From Rikenellaceae bacterium (GTDB taxonomy: Bacteria; Bacteroidota; Bacteroidia; Bacteroidales; Rikenellaceae), in contig JAGBHC010000024.1 in the NCBI GenBank assembly GCA_017935625.1, positions 1 to 64,000 on the forward strand: a DNA stretch of 64,000 nt, in the 5' to 3' direction. This document shows positions 63,882 to 64,000 of the stretch, in pieces (positions within the stretch are counted from its first letter, which is position 1; every line of letters begins with the position of its first letter). A program made the position numbers and the translations under genes. The notes under the pieces were generated by a model that was not told the DNA's origin, searched no databases, and saw only the letters and a program-made list of their open reading frames with translations.

Positions 63882-64000
63882 ATGAAACAGTTGCTTTTCA
63901 TTCTTTTGACGTTCCTGCTTTTGACTGGCTGCAACCGGAAAGAGCCGGCGGAGTCGGTTTATGTGGGGCCTCCGGTTTTCGAAGAGGAGCGGGAGGGCGA
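63882..64000 (+). CDS. Lipoprotein, 5' part only (cut by window end)
   Basis: ATG at 63882, 11 nt after the stop of the Cys-rich gene. It encodes MKQLLFILLTFLLLTGCNRK, a clear lipoprotein signal (lipobox LTGC, Cys17), then EPAESVYVGPPVFEEEREG up to the window end. The rest of the protein is outside the window. Probably co-transcribed with the preceding gene. Confidence 0.7.
   Translation, partial: MKQLLFILLTFLLLTGCNRKEPAESVYVGPPVFEEEREG

Overview
The window is a piece of chromosome from a member of the Bacteroidales, most likely a GC-rich Alistipes/Rikenellaceae-type gut bacterium. The genus is an inference. It rests on Bacteroidetes-type promoters (-33 TTTG or TTG, 19-21 nt, -7 TAnnTTTG) seen repeatedly upstream of genes, few Shine-Dalgarno sequences, a Bat/MoxR operon, an S46 dipeptidyl-peptidase, a BACON-like lipoprotein, glycine-lipid acyltransferases of the GlsB/GlsA type, and a dcw cluster with Bacteroidetes traits. 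Most of the content is core chromosome. No insertion sequence, prophage, CRISPR array, tRNA or rRNA was found.

Layout. 0-8.3 kb: an edge hypothetical gene, then a leftward block with a YhcC-type radical SAM protein, a helical-repeat protein, CstA, a DPP7-type S46 peptidase, an ECF sigma factor with a membrane partner, and NadA. 8.33-8.88 kb: an AT-rich intergenic stretch with a cluster of DnaA-box-like sites. The + strand changes from C-biased to G-biased around here, so it is a candidate oriC. 8.8-15.8 kb: leftward Mrp and the Bat operon (MoxR, DUF58, Ig-like/TM protein, TPR protein BatC, BatA, BatB). 16.1-22.3 kb: rightward UvrD-type helicase, endonuclease III, an S41 lipoprotein peptidase and a DHH phosphoesterase. 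22.4-28.1 kb: leftward GH2 glycosidase, release factor 3 and NadB. 28.2-35.8 kb: RecO (+), then leftward Asd, PBP1A, a 947-residue protein with a metalloprotease-like motif, propeller and barrel-like C-terminus, and a SUI1-type factor. 35.9-42.2 kb: a lone DUF4435 protein, a lipoprotein nitroreductase, a SAM methyltransferase, KdsC, and GlsB/GlsA.

42.3-58.1 kb holds the division and cell-wall cluster: rsmH, ftsL, ftsI, murE, mraY, murD, ftsW, murG, murC, ftsQ, ftsA, ftsZ. All are on + with short gaps or overlaps. mraZ and murF are absent. A 15-bp palindrome overlaps the -33 box of the probable cluster promoter, which is divergent from glsA. It is followed by a GldE/CNNM-type membrane protein and a phosphopantetheinyl transferase, with a PNPOx-fold protein converging on them.

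60.6-64 kb is the least ordinary part: a 15-16 bp minisatellite, an AraC regulator, a candidate 90-nt small RNA with three AACCTAAC copies, a stranded gene 3' end with its own terminator, and a candidate 6S-like RNA of about 205 nt that folds into a long rod with a central bubble. Three small unknown proteins follow, one a Cys-rich secreted protein and one a lipoprotein cut by the window end.

Functionally, NadA and NadB are the two quinolinate-forming enzymes of NAD synthesis, in separate transcription units. Asd makes the aspartate semialdehyde needed for meso-DAP, which the DAP-type MurE adds to the wall precursor. PBP1A and FtsI polymerise and cross-link that wall.
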